A stretch of DNA of 43,563 nt from an uncultured Lachnospiraceae bacterium (GTDB lineage Bacteria > Bacillota > Clostridia > Lachnospirales > Lachnospiraceae): assembly GCA_947625015.1 (NCBI GenBank), contig CANQMR010000026.1, positions 1 to 43,563 on the forward strand, in the 5' to 3' direction. The notes below the pieces were generated by a model. That model ran no database searches and was not told the DNA's origin. It saw nothing but the letters and a program-made list of their open reading frames with translations. Made by a program: the position numbers and the translations under genes. Below, one piece after another: positions 25,324 to 34,822 of this stretch; the first letter of the stretch is position 1; each line of letters starts with the position of its first letter.

Positions 25324-27540
25324 TTACTGTTTTTCTTTTATATAAGTATTAACTCTATTTTGCGTATACTCTATCGTTTCATCCAAACTATTCCTTCCAC
25401 TGAAATAATTTTGTGCTTCCTCGAGCAGAATCTCTGTAATTTCATCATAATAAGCTCCCAGTTTGTTTGTCCGCTTCACCAATTCGACATAGGCATCCGC
25501 CTGTTGCTGCGTTAACGGTCCAAATTCCATGATTTGCTCTCCTATTTGACAATGTAAATCTCTCGGTTCAACCTCAATCCCCAAATCATTTACATAACTC
25601 TCTTCGGTCATAGCTGCTTTCAACGACCAGTCAAAACAGTCTTGTCTGGTTGGCATCACATAATTCGTCGACATTGTTCCCTGATACTCCTTCGTCATAA
25701 AGGTTTTGATTACCTCCCATGCTGCCTCCTTATGCTCAGATTTTATATAGATTCCAAGCCGTATTGGCAGCATAAAATAGCTTCCTTCTTTTTTCGCGTT
25801 GGGATATCCGATATAGTTACATTCTCCCTCATACAGATAATCATATATTTGGATTTCATTTAATCCAACCTCTCCTGTGTTAAATAGTACTTTTCCATCC
25901 CGGATATCCTTTTCCTCCAGATTCGACTCAGCCTCATTCGCATAGTCGGAGCTTCCATGTTCTTTTGCAAACTGAAGTATCTTTCTGTAATTTTCCTGGT
26001 CAAAATTACACGTTCCCTTCGTCCAGTCTATATAATCCGTTACACTACAATCTATCAAACAACCATAAATTTCAATTGGATTATTTGAAACAAATGGTCT
26101 TACATCCTCCGGTTTTTCTTCCACAACGGTTTCAAACTCCTGAAACGTCCAACCGGCAGCATCTCCTACTTCTGAACTTCTTCCCACTAACGTAGCTATA
26201 CTAAATTGCGGTGCTACATAGTATAATTTTCCATCTACTTTCATCGCTTCCAAAACAGAAGGTATTAATTCCTCCATTGCTACCTCAGTATCTTTCTCAA
26301 AGTACGGTGTCAAATCCTCTACTAATCCTTTGGATATGTATGCATCCGAATTTGTCATTGTCAAATCGATAATGTCCGGAACATTTCCGGCAGCCACATC
26401 CAGATTAAATTTTGTACCCGGACTTTCCTCACTCGAATAATCCCTTACTACAATTCGATACTTCTCATTCTCTTTATTAAATGCCATAATGGCATCCCGC
26501 ATATCGTCTTCAAGCCAAAAGGTGCCAAAGCTGATTTCGGTTCTGTCCTCCGGTCCTACATTCGATTTTTTGTACAAAATAAATTCACCCTGTTTTTCCC
26601 TATCCTCTTTTTCCGGTATTGTAAGAAAGCTTCCATCCTCTAAAGAAAGCATTTCCGTTGTAGACATAGGATTAACACCGGAACTGATAAAATCCATGAT
26701 GCCGGTGCAAACTCCCTTTTCTATATCACATCCATAAATTGCTGTCATGTCAGAATAACAAAAATCATACTCCCCAAATCCTGCCATCGTCTTGATTAAA
26801 AGTCCGGATATTTGGATACCGTCTACTGATTGTATTTCTCTTTCTCCCACATTCACCTTTGCAAATTCAGTATACTCACCCTTATAACCATGATACAATA
26901 ATCCCTCATCCTGCGAAACACCAAAATCAATTCGAATATTTTCAATTTCCGGTACTTTCTTTTTTTCAACATTTTTCAAATCTGCATCTAAAAAATATAG
27001 GCATGCGTTATCACTGTCAGACGTTACGACTTCCCCCGCCGCATCCAACCTCACCTCATATACACTGCTGTTTTTCCCTAAAAAGCTGCTACATTCCAAA
27101 TGTGCAGTCTCTTTTCCGGTCCAGTCTGTTTTGACAATATCGGTTAAATGTCTATCTAATCCATTATACGCTTCTTCCTCTTTTAGCTTTTGTATTCCAT
27201 ATACTATTTCTTTATTCGGAGTAAGGTCGAATACTTGAATATATTCGTTATCACTCAAAGGTAACGGCAACTCCTCCAATTCACCACTCTCTATATCATA
27301 AGCATACATTCTCGGTTTATATTCTTCTGATTCCTCTTCCGTAATAAAATACAGACCTCCCTCCTTATATGTATATATGGTAGGATAGCCCTCAACCCCT
27401 TCAATATCAAATTGTGAACTCTCATACACCATATCCTCTGAATTGCTTATCTTCTGCAACACATTGCTATTTCCCTTTCCACAGCCGGAAAGCAATACAA
27501 ATGCTGCTATTATAATTAAAATTCGTTTTCGATTCCACAT
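25324..27540 (-). CDS. orphan extracellular solute-binding lipoprotein
   Basis: The 738-aa protein has a lipoprotein signal (MWNRKRILIIIAAFVLLSGC) with the lipobox cysteine at residue 20. Residues about 45-320 form short repeated strand-rich units (YTYKEGGLYFIT, MYAYDIESGELEELPLPL and others) reminiscent of a beta-propeller. About 340-738 is a family 1 solute-binding domain: DAIMAFNKENEKYRIVVRDY, DVAAGNVPDIIDLTMTNSDAY, FMLPIRLGIYIKSEHKEAAW. The same two-part architecture occurs in the lipoprotein gene at 29484, across pyrG. No permease is adjacent. Base composition is clearly more AT-rich than the neighbouring ftsH and pyrG genes, which suggests acquisition. GAGGAGGAGA precedes the ATG. Ligand unknown. 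Confidence 0.85.
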   Translation of the reverse strand: MWNRKRILIIIAAFVLLSGCGKGNSNVLQKISNSEDMVYESSQFDIEGVEGYPTIYTYKEGGLYFITEEESEEYKPRMYAYDIESGELEELPLPLSDNEYIQVFDLTPNKEIVYGIQKLKEEEAYNGLDRHLTDIVKTDWTGKETAHLECSSFLGKNSSVYEVRLDAAGEVVTSDSDNACLYFLDADLKNVEKKKVPEIENIRIDFGVSQDEGLLYHGYKGEYTEFAKVNVGEREIQSVDGIQISGLLIKTMAGFGEYDFCYSDMTAIYGCDIEKGVCTGIMDFISSGVNPMSTTEMLSLEDGSFLTIPEKEDREKQGEFILYKKSNVGPEDRTEISFGTFWLEDDMRDAIMAFNKENEKYRIVVRDYSSEESPGTKFNLDVAAGNVPDIIDLTMTNSDAYISKGLVEDLTPYFEKDTEVAMEELIPSVLEAMKVDGKLYYVAPQFSIATLVGRSSEVGDAAGWTFQEFETVVEEKPEDVRPFVSNNPIEIYGCLIDCSVTDYIDWTKGTCNFDQENYRKILQFAKEHGSSDYANEAESNLEEKDIRDGKVLFNTGEVGLNEIQIYDYLYEGECNYIGYPNAKKEGSYFMLPIRLGIYIKSEHKEAAWEVIKTFMTKEYQGTMSTNYVMPTRQDCFDWSLKAAMTEESYVNDLGIEVEPRDLHCQIGEQIMEFGPLTQQQADAYVELVKRTNKLGAYYDEITEILLEEAQNYFSGRNSLDETIEYTQNRVNTYIKEKQ

Positions 27541-27656
27541 GTTCTCTCCTCCTCATCCATTATGACAATTCTCTTATATTCCTGACTCTGCATTATTAAT
27601 TCTGAATGCGTTCCCGCTGAAACAACACTTCCATTTTTCGTCAAATATATATTATC

Positions 27657-27684
27657 ATTATACCTAAAGCCAATACAATACCAA
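27657..27684 (-). promoter_or_regulatory. promoter of the orphan solute-binding lipoprotein
   Basis: On the minus strand TTGGTA (27679-27684), a 16-bp spacer and TATAAT (27657-27662), about 115 bp before the start codon. Confidence 0.5.
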
Positions 27685-27729
27685 ATCTACACAATTTTTT
27701 CCAGAATTCTTTTTTATGGAGTTTTTGAA

Positions 27730-27758
27730 TTGACGAACCATTTTATTTCATATACAAT
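27730..27758 (+). promoter_or_regulatory. promoter of pyrG
   Basis: TTGACG (27730-27735), a 17-bp spacer and TACAAT (27753-27758). The leader of about 40 nt is too short for the terminator-based attenuator seen upstream of pyrG in Bacillus. Confidence 0.72.
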
Positions 27759-27806
27759 GGAGCTTAAGTATGTCGTACAAAGAACCAAATATACGGAGGA
27801 AAAATT

Positions 27807-29417
27807 ATGGCAGTCAAATATGTATTTGTTACCGGCGGCGTGGTGTCCGGCCTTGGAAAGGGAATCACAGCTGCTTCTTTGGGAAGGCTTTTGAAGGCGA
27901 GGGGCTATAAAGTAACCTGTCAGAAGTTCGACCCTTATATCAATATTGATCCGGGTACCATGAACCCGATTCAGCATGGCGAAGTGTTCGTAACAGACGA
28001 CGGCGCGGAGACGGATTTGGACCTTGGCCACTATGAGCGTTTTATCGACGAGAACCTGAACAAGAAATCCAATGTCACCACAGGCAAGGTGTACTGGAGT
28101 ATTCTGCAAAAGGAACGCCGGGGCGATTTCGGCGGGCATACGGTTCAGGTAATTCCCCATATTACCAACGAGATTCAGAGCCGCTTTTACCGCAATTTAG
28201 ATTCCACAGAGACGGAATTTGCCATTATTGAAGTGGGCGGCACCGTAGGCGATATTGAGAGCCAGCCCTTTTTAGAGGCAATCCGCCAGTTTCAGCACAC
28301 AGTGGGCCATGAGAACTGTATTATGATTCATGTCACCTTAATCCCCTATCTAAAGGCGTCCGGTGAGATGAAGACCAAACCCACCCAGGCCAGCGTCAAG
28401 AATCTGCAATCTTTGGGTATCCAGCCGGATATTCTGGTCTGCCGTTCCGACTATCCCTTAGAGGACGGCATGAAGGACAAGATTGCCCTGTTCTGTAATG
28501 TGCCAAGTGAAAATGTAATCCAGAATCTGGACGTAGACGTGTTATATGAAGTCCCCTTAGCCATGGAAAAAGAGCGGCTGGCAGATGTGGTATGCAAATG
28601 TCTCCATGTAGACTGTCCGAAGCCGGATTTAGAGGAATGGGTTGCCATGATAGACCGCTGGAAAAATCCGGTCAAGAAAGTAAAGATTGCGCTGGTAGGC
28701 AAATATGTCTCCCTGCACGACGCTTACATCTCCGTTGTGGAAGCCTTAAAGCACAGCTCCTTTTCCTGCAACTCCGATTTGGAAATCCTCTGGATGGATT
28801 CCGAGCTGTTAAATGATAAAAATGTGGCGGAACAACTGCGGGAGGCAGACGGCATCATTGTTCCCGGCGGTTTTGGCGACCGGGGAATTGAGGGTATGAT
28901 TTGCGCCATCCGCTACGCCAGGGAGAACCATATCCCATATCTTGGACTCTGTCTCGGCATGCAGCTTACCATTGTGGAGTTTGCCCGCCATGTCTTAGGC
29001 TACCATGACGCCAACTCCAGCGAGTTTAATCCCAGCAGCGTCCATCAGGTCATTCACATTATGCCGGATCAGGACGGCGTAACCGACCTTGGCGGAACCC
29101 TGCGGCTGGGCGCTTATCCCTGTGTCTTAAAGGAAGACTCCAAATCCTATGCCCTGTATGGAACAAAGAACATTACAGAGCGGCACCGCCACCGCTACGA
29201 GGTCAACAACGATTACCGGGAGGCGCTGTTAAACGGCGGCATGGATTTAGTGGGACAATCCCCGGACGGCCACATTGTGGAGATGATAGAGATTCCCTCC
29301 CACCCATGGTTTGTGGGAACCCAGGCCCACCCGGAATTTAAATCCCGCCCCAACAAGCCCCACCCGCTGTTCAAGGGCTTCATCACCGCAGCGTTGGAAT
29401 ATCAGGAAAAGAGATAA
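27807..29417 (+). CDS. pyrG: CTP synthase
   Basis: The enzyme aminates UTP to CTP using ATP and glutamine. The N-terminal amidoligase domain has the P-loop region [18 protein letters not shown] (9-26) and the metal/UTP-binding segment [18 protein letters not shown] (about 51-68). The C-terminal class I glutamine amidotransferase domain has the nucleophile Cys382 in LGLCLGMQ, and His508 and Glu510 in the HPEF motif. Length (536 aa) is normal. GGAGG lies 7 nt before the ATG. It is the only plus-strand gene between two minus-strand solute-binding lipoprotein genes, with its own promoter and terminator. Confidence 0.98.
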   Translation: MAVKYVFVTGGVVSGLGKGITAASLGRLLKARGYKVTCQKFDPYINIDPGTMNPIQHGEVFVTDDGAETDLDLGHYERFIDENLNKKSNVTTGKVYWSILQKERRGDFGGHTVQVIPHITNEIQSRFYRNLDSTETEFAIIEVGGTVGDIESQPFLEAIRQFQHTVGHENCIMIHVTLIPYLKASGEMKTKPTQASVKNLQSLGIQPDILVCRSDYPLEDGMKDKIALFCNVPSENVIQNLDVDVLYEVPLAMEKERLADVVCKCLHVDCPKPDLEEWVAMIDRWKNPVKKVKIALVGKYVSLHDAYISVVEALKHSSFSCNSDLEILWMDSELLNDKNVAEQLREADGIIVPGGFGDRGIEGMICAIRYARENHIPYLGLCLGMQLTIVEFARHVLGYHDANSSEFNPSSVHQVIHIMPDQDGVTDLGGTLRLGAYPCVLKEDSKSYALYGTKNITERHRHRYEVNNDYREALLNGGMDLVGQSPDGHIVEMIEIPSHPWFVGTQAHPEFKSRPNKPHPLFKGFITAALEYQEKR

Positions 29418-29429
29418 CTATTCATATGC

Positions 29430-29465
29430 AAATAAGACTGGCCTTTGCGGCCAGCCTTATTTTTC
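29430..29465. terminator. terminator after pyrG, probably bidirectional
   Basis: AATAAGACTGGCC pairs with GGCCAGCCTTATT around TTTGC with one mismatch, followed by TTTTC on the plus strand. On the minus strand the reverse hairpin is followed by TTATTTG and may end the transporter operon. Confidence 0.8.
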
Positions 29466-29483
29466 GGGAGAGAAAACTTTTTA

Positions 29484-31817
29484 TTATTCAGACAGATACA
29501 AATCCATTTTTGAATTGATTCCGTCCATATAATCTTCAATGGAAATCTCATCATTTAAATAAGCGTCCAGTTTTTCAAATATCATTTCCTCTATCATCTC
29601 ATTCATATTCGCCGGATGTTCCAGCGTCATAAAATATTCTTTAAAACGTTCCCGGTATTCGGGGGCAACCTCAAAGTGATAACTTGTATTAACCCCGTCT
29701 ACCACGCCGCCAAGCAGGGTATCTGTCGGAAGGGTTTCACAATAATATGCATAGGCGTCGAGATTCACCGGCAATCCCTGGGGATAATCCATTTCCGAAC
29801 CGGTCTGCTCTGCTACGGTGAACATCTCCTTAATAAAATCTTTCGCCAGATCAGCGGCGTCACTTTTTGCAGACAGTCCGACAACATATTTGGGAACAAA
29901 GGTATTTGCCATGCCCAGACTGCCGCCGTCTAACACATAGTCTTTATTCCGCTCCATAATCGCCGCTAACTCTACGGTTCTTAACGGTCTTGTAATCACG
30001 CTGAATGCAACATTCTGCTTTGTCGCCTCCGGAGCCCACAGCCCTTCCACGCTTCGCATTTCCCACTCGTAGTACGGAAAATGCTCTGTATTTTCCTCAT
30101 TTTGCTGTAGCTCGTCTTCACTGGTCTGCGCCATTAACGCCTGCCAGACCTTTTTATAGCCGGTGAGAAATTCCTCCATGGCTTCCGCACTGTATTGATT
30201 GTCCACAGACAGGATTTTAGCGGAATATACGGGGTATACCGAGGCGTACAGTTCCTCCTTCGTAAATATGCTTAAGGCGTTATCGATGGCCGGTTCATTA
30301 TCCGATACATACTCCGCCAAAGCGTCTAAGCTTGTAATTTTTTGTATATCTTTTTCATATCCCAAAAGGCCTGCCGCATAAAACCGGGAAGGAATTGCAT
30401 AGACAGACTCTCCGGTCTTATATGCTCCGATTATCTTTTGTGCGCAGGAGGGATTGTCGGCGGCTATCTCCGCATAGATGTCGCTGATATCCGCGAGCAT
30501 ACCGTTTTTGCTATAGGTATTCACATTCAGTCCGTCTAACAAAATCACATCCGGTCCGGTTCCGGATAACAGCTCCGTATTCAGTTTATTAACCGCCTCA
30601 TCCACTGTGGTGTTGCTGTCCGCATCTATGCCGACTTCTATATTGACGGTCACATTCGGCCGCACGCTCTGGTATGCCTGAACAACCGAATCCATGTAAT
30701 CCTCAGGCCGAAGCATATAGATTGTAATTTCCCCTTCCAAATCCTCTACGATTTCCCTCTCCACAGAGATACCGTCCGCACTCCCGGAGGACGCCACTGT
30801 CTCCGTCGTCACCGGCTCCTCTCCATAGGCGTAACGGTTAACAGCCGTCCCGCTGTCTAACATGACCAATGTATGAAAGGCCGTATCACTCTCCACATTA
30901 AAATCCACCATCATGGCATCCTGATTCTGAAACTGGGTATGCGCATCCGAAACCACATATTCTAACAGATTACTGCCTAAGGTATACCGGTAAATGCCGT
31001 CTGCAAGCAGCAGATACACCGACTCCCCTTCCCCCGCCTTCATTATGCGGCTGCACATGCCTACCACGCCATTCACCCTTGTCTGTGCGGTTTCCAACTG
31101 GTCCGCTAAATTTTCCGCCAAAGCCGTATAGGTCTGCTGAAGTTTTGCATCTGAAAGGCTATAGGTACAAAGCTCCTCTGTGCCAAGCACTGCCATGGAT
31201 TCCCCCATTTCGCAGAAATCCAGTATATTGGATTGGGAAATCTGCTGCTTAAGTTTTCCGTCTAAGCCAAATTCAAGAATCATGCCTCCGGTATTCAGAT
31301 AGTAGCTCTCCTGGTCGGAAGAAGCCCTGACGCTCTTCACAGACTGCTCTCTTGCCATCTCCGCCTCTTTAACCGTACCGTCCGCCTTTATATATGCCAA
31401 ATGCTGACCGTTTTCCTCTCCTTCCATAACCTTATAGGCCAGAACAACTCCTCCGTCTTCAAAGCGGTCTGCGGTTAAAAGCATCGCATTTTCATCCAGG
31501 TTTAACGCCTGATTTATGGCGTCCGCCGGTTCCTCCTTATAGCTTTTCCCCGAGTCCTCCGTTTCATAAATTGCAAGCTGCGAGTAATTATCCGCCTTTG
31601 TTCCCAATATATACCATGCGCCGGACTGCGCTGTCATAAATCCCAGCGAACCCTTAAAATCGGGAATCTGTTCCCTCTGGATTTCTGCAAATTCCTTGTC
31701 CGGACTGCTTACGCCGCCTTCCCCGGCAAGCCGGTCTCCGGTCTTTTTCCCGCAGCCCCCAAGCAGAACGCACAGGGCAGCTAACACAAATATCATCATC
31801 TTTTTTCCTGTATTCAT
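29484..31817 (-). CDS. extracellular solute-binding lipoprotein of the ABC/HlyD operon
   Basis: This 777-aa lipoprotein has a signal MNTGKKMMIFVLAALCVLLG and lipobox Cys at residue 22. A strand-rich N-terminal part (about 45-330) resembles a propeller (AYIKADGTVKEAEMA, IYRYTLGSNLLEYVVS). A family 1 solute-binding domain follows (about 345-777), with ITIYMLRPEDYMDSVVQAYQ, KLNTELLSGTGPDVILLDGL and a C-terminal helical lobe. It is the last gene of the operon with two CUT1 permeases, 16 nt after the membrane protein gene. The longest frame starts at GTG; AGGTG lies 6 nt before the ATG used. The ligand is unknown: CUT1 systems usually bind oligosaccharides, but the extra N-terminal domain is unusual. 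Confidence 0.87.
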   Translation of the reverse strand: MNTGKKMMIFVLAALCVLLGGCGKKTGDRLAGEGGVSSPDKEFAEIQREQIPDFKGSLGFMTAQSGAWYILGTKADNYSQLAIYETEDSGKSYKEEPADAINQALNLDENAMLLTADRFEDGGVVLAYKVMEGEENGQHLAYIKADGTVKEAEMAREQSVKSVRASSDQESYYLNTGGMILEFGLDGKLKQQISQSNILDFCEMGESMAVLGTEELCTYSLSDAKLQQTYTALAENLADQLETAQTRVNGVVGMCSRIMKAGEGESVYLLLADGIYRYTLGSNLLEYVVSDAHTQFQNQDAMMVDFNVESDTAFHTLVMLDSGTAVNRYAYGEEPVTTETVASSGSADGISVEREIVEDLEGEITIYMLRPEDYMDSVVQAYQSVRPNVTVNIEVGIDADSNTTVDEAVNKLNTELLSGTGPDVILLDGLNVNTYSKNGMLADISDIYAEIAADNPSCAQKIIGAYKTGESVYAIPSRFYAAGLLGYEKDIQKITSLDALAEYVSDNEPAIDNALSIFTKEELYASVYPVYSAKILSVDNQYSAEAMEEFLTGYKKVWQALMAQTSEDELQQNEENTEHFPYYEWEMRSVEGLWAPEATKQNVAFSVITRPLRTVELAAIMERNKDYVLDGGSLGMANTFVPKYVVGLSAKSDAADLAKDFIKEMFTVAEQTGSEMDYPQGLPVNLDAYAYYCETLPTDTLLGGVVDGVNTSYHFEVAPEYRERFKEYFMTLEHPANMNEMIEEMIFEKLDAYLNDEISIEDYMDGINSKMDLYLSE

Positions 31818-31833
31818 ATTCTTCACCTCGTTT

Positions 31834-32694
31834 TTATTCTTCTCTTCCTGGTTTTCGTTTTACCACTTTTATGGACGGTATTCCAGTCCTTTTCCTTTTC
31901 TTCCATATGAGAATCAATCCAATGAGCAGAAATCCGGCCCATAAACCATATCCAAGCTGTTCCCACATGCGCTGAACAAAATAATTCTCTATCACATCCT
32001 TTTTGCGGTACATAATCTCTTTTCTTCTCGTATTGATATCGGCCAGCCAGGTCTTCCAGTGTCCAAAATCCGACCATTTTACAGGCAGCTCTATCCAATG
32101 GAGCAGATTCATATAATCTTTTACATAATATTGCGCCTCTATATTGGAAAATACCCTCTCCAAAGTTTCCATATTCTGATTTCTGTATAATTCCTCATTG
32201 CAGGAGAGCAAAATTCCGGAGACTCCTTTTTCCTCCTGCCCTCCTTCCCGCCATTGTATAACCATGAGCGGCTGTTCCGAGTGAAGGATTCCCCGCACCG
32301 TATACTGCCTGCCCTGCCAAGAAACCGCCTGCCCCGACGGAATCCCTGTTCCAAACAGCGTATACATGGTGTCCGAATCCAGCAGGCATCCGGAAAAATC
32401 CGTTGTGTGCAGCTGCGCTCCGCAGGAAAACAGACAATCCGATTCAAAATTGACTCTGACTACATCCGCCTGCCTCTCCCTGCGGCTTTCATAACCGTTT
32501 AGCTGCTGGCGCTCATTTACCTGATATCCCCCAATCAGGCAGGCAAGCTCCTTCTGTTTTTCTTTTAATTCCTGAAAATCTATGGTGTCCTGCCCGTTCA
32601 GATACGCCACCTGACATTCCGATGCGTTTTTTTCCTGCCGCTCCAGTGCGCCAAAAGATAATACCGCCCTGCCGGCCGCCATGCAGAAAAGCAC
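31834..32694 (-). CDS. unrecognised membrane protein with N- and C-terminal transmembrane segments
   Basis: I do not recognise the family. The C-terminus has a transmembrane helix (GLWAGFLLIGLILIW) followed by a basic tail, and the N-terminus is hydrophobic. The middle (about 30-245) is hydrophilic and probably outside the cell; it has four cysteines and a segment like IPSGQAVSWQGRQYTVRGIL. The start is uncertain. The frame remains open upstream to about 32757, overlapping the HlyD-like gene. That extension adds a basic stretch (KLKKRKSGVYRIAIS) that completes a signal-anchor helix, but offers no ATG, GTG or TTG. The GTG used lacks a Shine-Dalgarno site. Context: between the adaptor and the binding protein in one operon. 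Confidence 0.68.
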   Translation of the reverse strand: MLFCMAAGRAVLSFGALERQEKNASECQVAYLNGQDTIDFQELKEKQKELACLIGGYQVNERQQLNGYESRRERQADVVRVNFESDCLFSCGAQLHTTDFSGCLLDSDTMYTLFGTGIPSGQAVSWQGRQYTVRGILHSEQPLMVIQWREGGQEEKGVSGILLSCNEELYRNQNMETLERVFSNIEAQYYVKDYMNLLHWIELPVKWSDFGHWKTWLADINTRRKEIMYRKKDVIENYFVQRMWEQLGYGLWAGFLLIGLILIWKKRKRTGIPSIKVVKRKPGREE

Positions 32695-32732
32695 AGAAAT
32701 TGCTATGCGATATACACCGGACTTCCTTTTCT

Positions 32733-33956
32733 TTAATTTTCCTTCAAGCGTACGACATCACCTGCCTCTACCTGTTTATCTGAATTGATAATAATATTCA
32801 TCTCCTTTGACAAGCTGCTGCCGGAGACAGCGCAGTCCGTATCGTTATATTCCTGTATGGTAACCTCCACCATTTGGGCGGTAATGCTTTCCCCCAAAAG
32901 CGTATCTTTGCTCCGGGTTACCAGAATATAGTTCGTTCCCATGGCGTTTGTCCGCACTGCGCTCCAAGGCACGCAGTAATCATACTGCCCGGAGGTCCGG
33001 GTAAAGGTTACATTTACACTGGCCCCAATTTTATATTTTTTTGCGGGCACCCGCATCCGCACATTATAGGCAAAGGGGTTTTCCTGATCCTGGGATACGG
33101 ATTTTACCTCAAAATATTCCCCTTCTTCGGCGGCTGCCGTCTGCACCATGCCCTGATCCCCTTTTTGAATAAAGGCGGCGTCCTCCTCGGAAACCTGCGC
33201 CATCAGATTATACTTACCGCTTAGGGGACTGCCTAAAAAGGCGGCGTCCTCGCCGGAGCTTGAACCTAAGGAAACATTCACATCTGTTATCTGCATATCC
33301 TGTTTGGCCAAAACATTCCCCTCTAAGCTAATCAGACTGGTATACTGATACTTTTCCCTTGAAACCTCGGAAATCTGCCGGTCAATTTCCGCCACAGAAA
33401 GCTCTGCCTTTATGGCCTCCTTTCGCTGCTTATACAGGCTGTTTAACTCGAGGCGTTTCTCCTCGTCCTTTTCCTTAATCTGTTCTAAATCAAAGGTGAG
33501 CAGGACGTCGCCCTCCTTGACCGAACTGCCTTCCTCCACCGATATGGAATCAATCCGGAAACCGGAGGGGACATACACAGGTATCTTTTTTGTCTCCTTT
33601 ACCGTTCCCGAGGTTTTAATCGTATGGGTTATCGTGCCACCCCCCGCCTTTTTACATTCCACAACCGGTATCAGGGAGGCGTTGGCAAACCGGGAAAGAT
33701 AGGTGCATACAATAATCACGATAGCAAAACCAACCAGCAGTCTGCCCGCTCCGGACAGCAGCTTTTTCCGGCGGAGCCTTCTCCTGTGCATGCGCTCCTG
33801 TCTTATATATAGGCGTTCCTGTTCCCTCCTGTCATATAACGCGGGTTCTTTCATTCCCGTTTCTTCCGGCTCTGTTTCGTTCAGTTCCGTTTCCTCCAGT
33901 TCCGTCTCTTCCGTCTCATCTCTTTCATACCTTTCTCTTTTTTCGGTATCCTCCAC
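32733..33956 (-). CDS. HlyD/RND-type periplasmic adaptor-like membrane protein
   Basis: The 407-aa protein resembles membrane-fusion (HlyD/MacA-like) proteins. It has a long cytoplasmic tail, very acidic with repeated Glu-Thr-Glu units (about 13-34), then a basic patch and one transmembrane helix (about 72-89, LLVGFAIVIIVCTYLSRF). Outside, the lipoyl-like half-motifs SGTVKETKKIPVYVPSGF and VEEGSSVKEGDVLLTFD flank a coiled-coil hairpin (about 150-200), followed by a beta-barrel region (YNLMAQVSEEDAAFIQKGDQ) and a C-terminal domain. AAAGGAG lies 9 nt before the GTG chosen; the alternative TTG three codons upstream is adjacent to the site. Finding an exporter-type adaptor inside a CUT1 importer operon is odd. 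Confidence 0.85.
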   Translation of the reverse strand: MEDTEKRERYERDETEETELEETELNETEPEETGMKEPALYDRREQERLYIRQERMHRRRLRRKKLLSGAGRLLVGFAIVIIVCTYLSRFANASLIPVVECKKAGGGTITHTIKTSGTVKETKKIPVYVPSGFRIDSISVEEGSSVKEGDVLLTFDLEQIKEKDEEKRLELNSLYKQRKEAIKAELSVAEIDRQISEVSREKYQYTSLISLEGNVLAKQDMQITDVNVSLGSSSGEDAAFLGSPLSGKYNLMAQVSEEDAAFIQKGDQGMVQTAAAEEGEYFEVKSVSQDQENPFAYNVRMRVPAKKYKIGASVNVTFTRTSGQYDYCVPWSAVRTNAMGTNYILVTRSKDTLLGESITAQMVEVTIQEYNDTDCAVSGSSLSKEMNIIINSDKQVEAGDVVRLKEN

Positions 33957-33976
33957 TATGTTCAACTCCTTTCACA

Positions 33977-34822
33977 TCATTTGTCCTCTAAGCCGGTTCC
34001 CTGAATCGCAATTCCCTGGGCTAAAAATTCCTTTCCAACTATAAAAATCACAACCGCCGGAAGCAGGCTGAACAGAGAAAAGGCAAAGGCATTTCCCGCA
34101 TTTTCCACCGTAAGTTCCGGAATATAGACCGACAGCGTCCACAGCCTTTTTTCCTGCAAAAAGACTACCGGCTGCTCCACCATGTTCCAATACTCCAAAA
34201 AGCCAACCACCATAGCCGCCAAAATTCCCTGAAGGGCGATAGGCACTCCGATATGGCAAAAAATCTGGAACTGCCCTGCGCCGTCTATCTTCGCCGCCTC
34301 TAAAACAGTGGGCGGAATATCTAAAAAGGACTGATATACAATAAATACCGGAAATGTGGAAAATACCAGCGGCAGGATAAGGCTTAGGTGGGTATTGATC
34401 ATGGACAGGGAATTTAAAACCAAATACTGGGATAACATCGTCACCTGAAAGGGCAGCAGCATACAGAAGATATAGACGGAAAATGCAATGCCGCTCCATT
34501 TTCTTCTGCTCTGCGCCATTCCCCACGCGGCGGGTACGGCAAAGATAAACTGTCCCACTAATATTGCAGCCACCACCTTAATGGAGTTCCAAAAAAGCAC
34601 ATAATACTCCGGCGTATCCAGTAAAAGCGCAATCAGATTTTTGAGCGTAGGCCAGGAAGGTATCAGGTGCCAGCCGGCATAGCCCCCTTCCTCCGCCAGA
34701 ACCGGCGCCAAAACAGAGGCAAGCTCGGTATTTCCCATAAGCGTACCCGTCACAACAAACAGCACCGGAATAATACAAATGAACCCCAGAAAATATACCA
34801 ACAGACGACCTATGTATTTCAT
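33977..34822 (-). CDS. carbohydrate ABC transporter permease, MalG-like (CUT1)
   Basis: This is a membrane permease subunit with about six transmembrane helices (first near residues 7-28, LVYFLGFICIIPVLFVV). The EAA loop that contacts the ATPase is VLEAAKIDGAGQFQIFCHIG near 190-209. Length (281 aa) is normal. The start overlaps the stop of the upstream permease gene in an ATGA overlap and has AGGAGGAGG in front; the longer frame by 37 codons is not used. No ATPase gene lies in the operon. In Bacillus, CUT1 importers can share one ATPase (MsmX), and I infer the same here. Confidence 0.93.
   Translation of the reverse strand: MKYIGRLLVYFLGFICIIPVLFVVTGTLMGNTELASVLAPVLAEEGGYAGWHLIPSWPTLKNLIALLLDTPEYYVLFWNSIKVVAAILVGQFIFAVPAAWGMAQSRRKWSGIAFSVYIFCMLLPFQVTMLSQYLVLNSLSMINTHLSLILPLVFSTFPVFIVYQSFLDIPPTVLEAAKIDGAGQFQIFCHIGVPIALQGILAAMVVGFLEYWNMVEQPVVFLQEKRLWTLSVYIPELTVENAGNAFAFSLFSLLPAVVIFIVGKEFLAQGIAIQGTGLEDK

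Noticed and set aside
27759-27806. Possible pyrG attenuator of the Bacillus type
   Set aside because: The leader is only about 40 nt, contains no hairpin plus T-run, and the start region lacks the GGGC initiation pattern.
27714-28160. 148-codon minus-strand open frame over the pyrG start
   Set aside because: It overlaps the pyrG promoter and coding region, which are clearly functional, and has no ribosome site.
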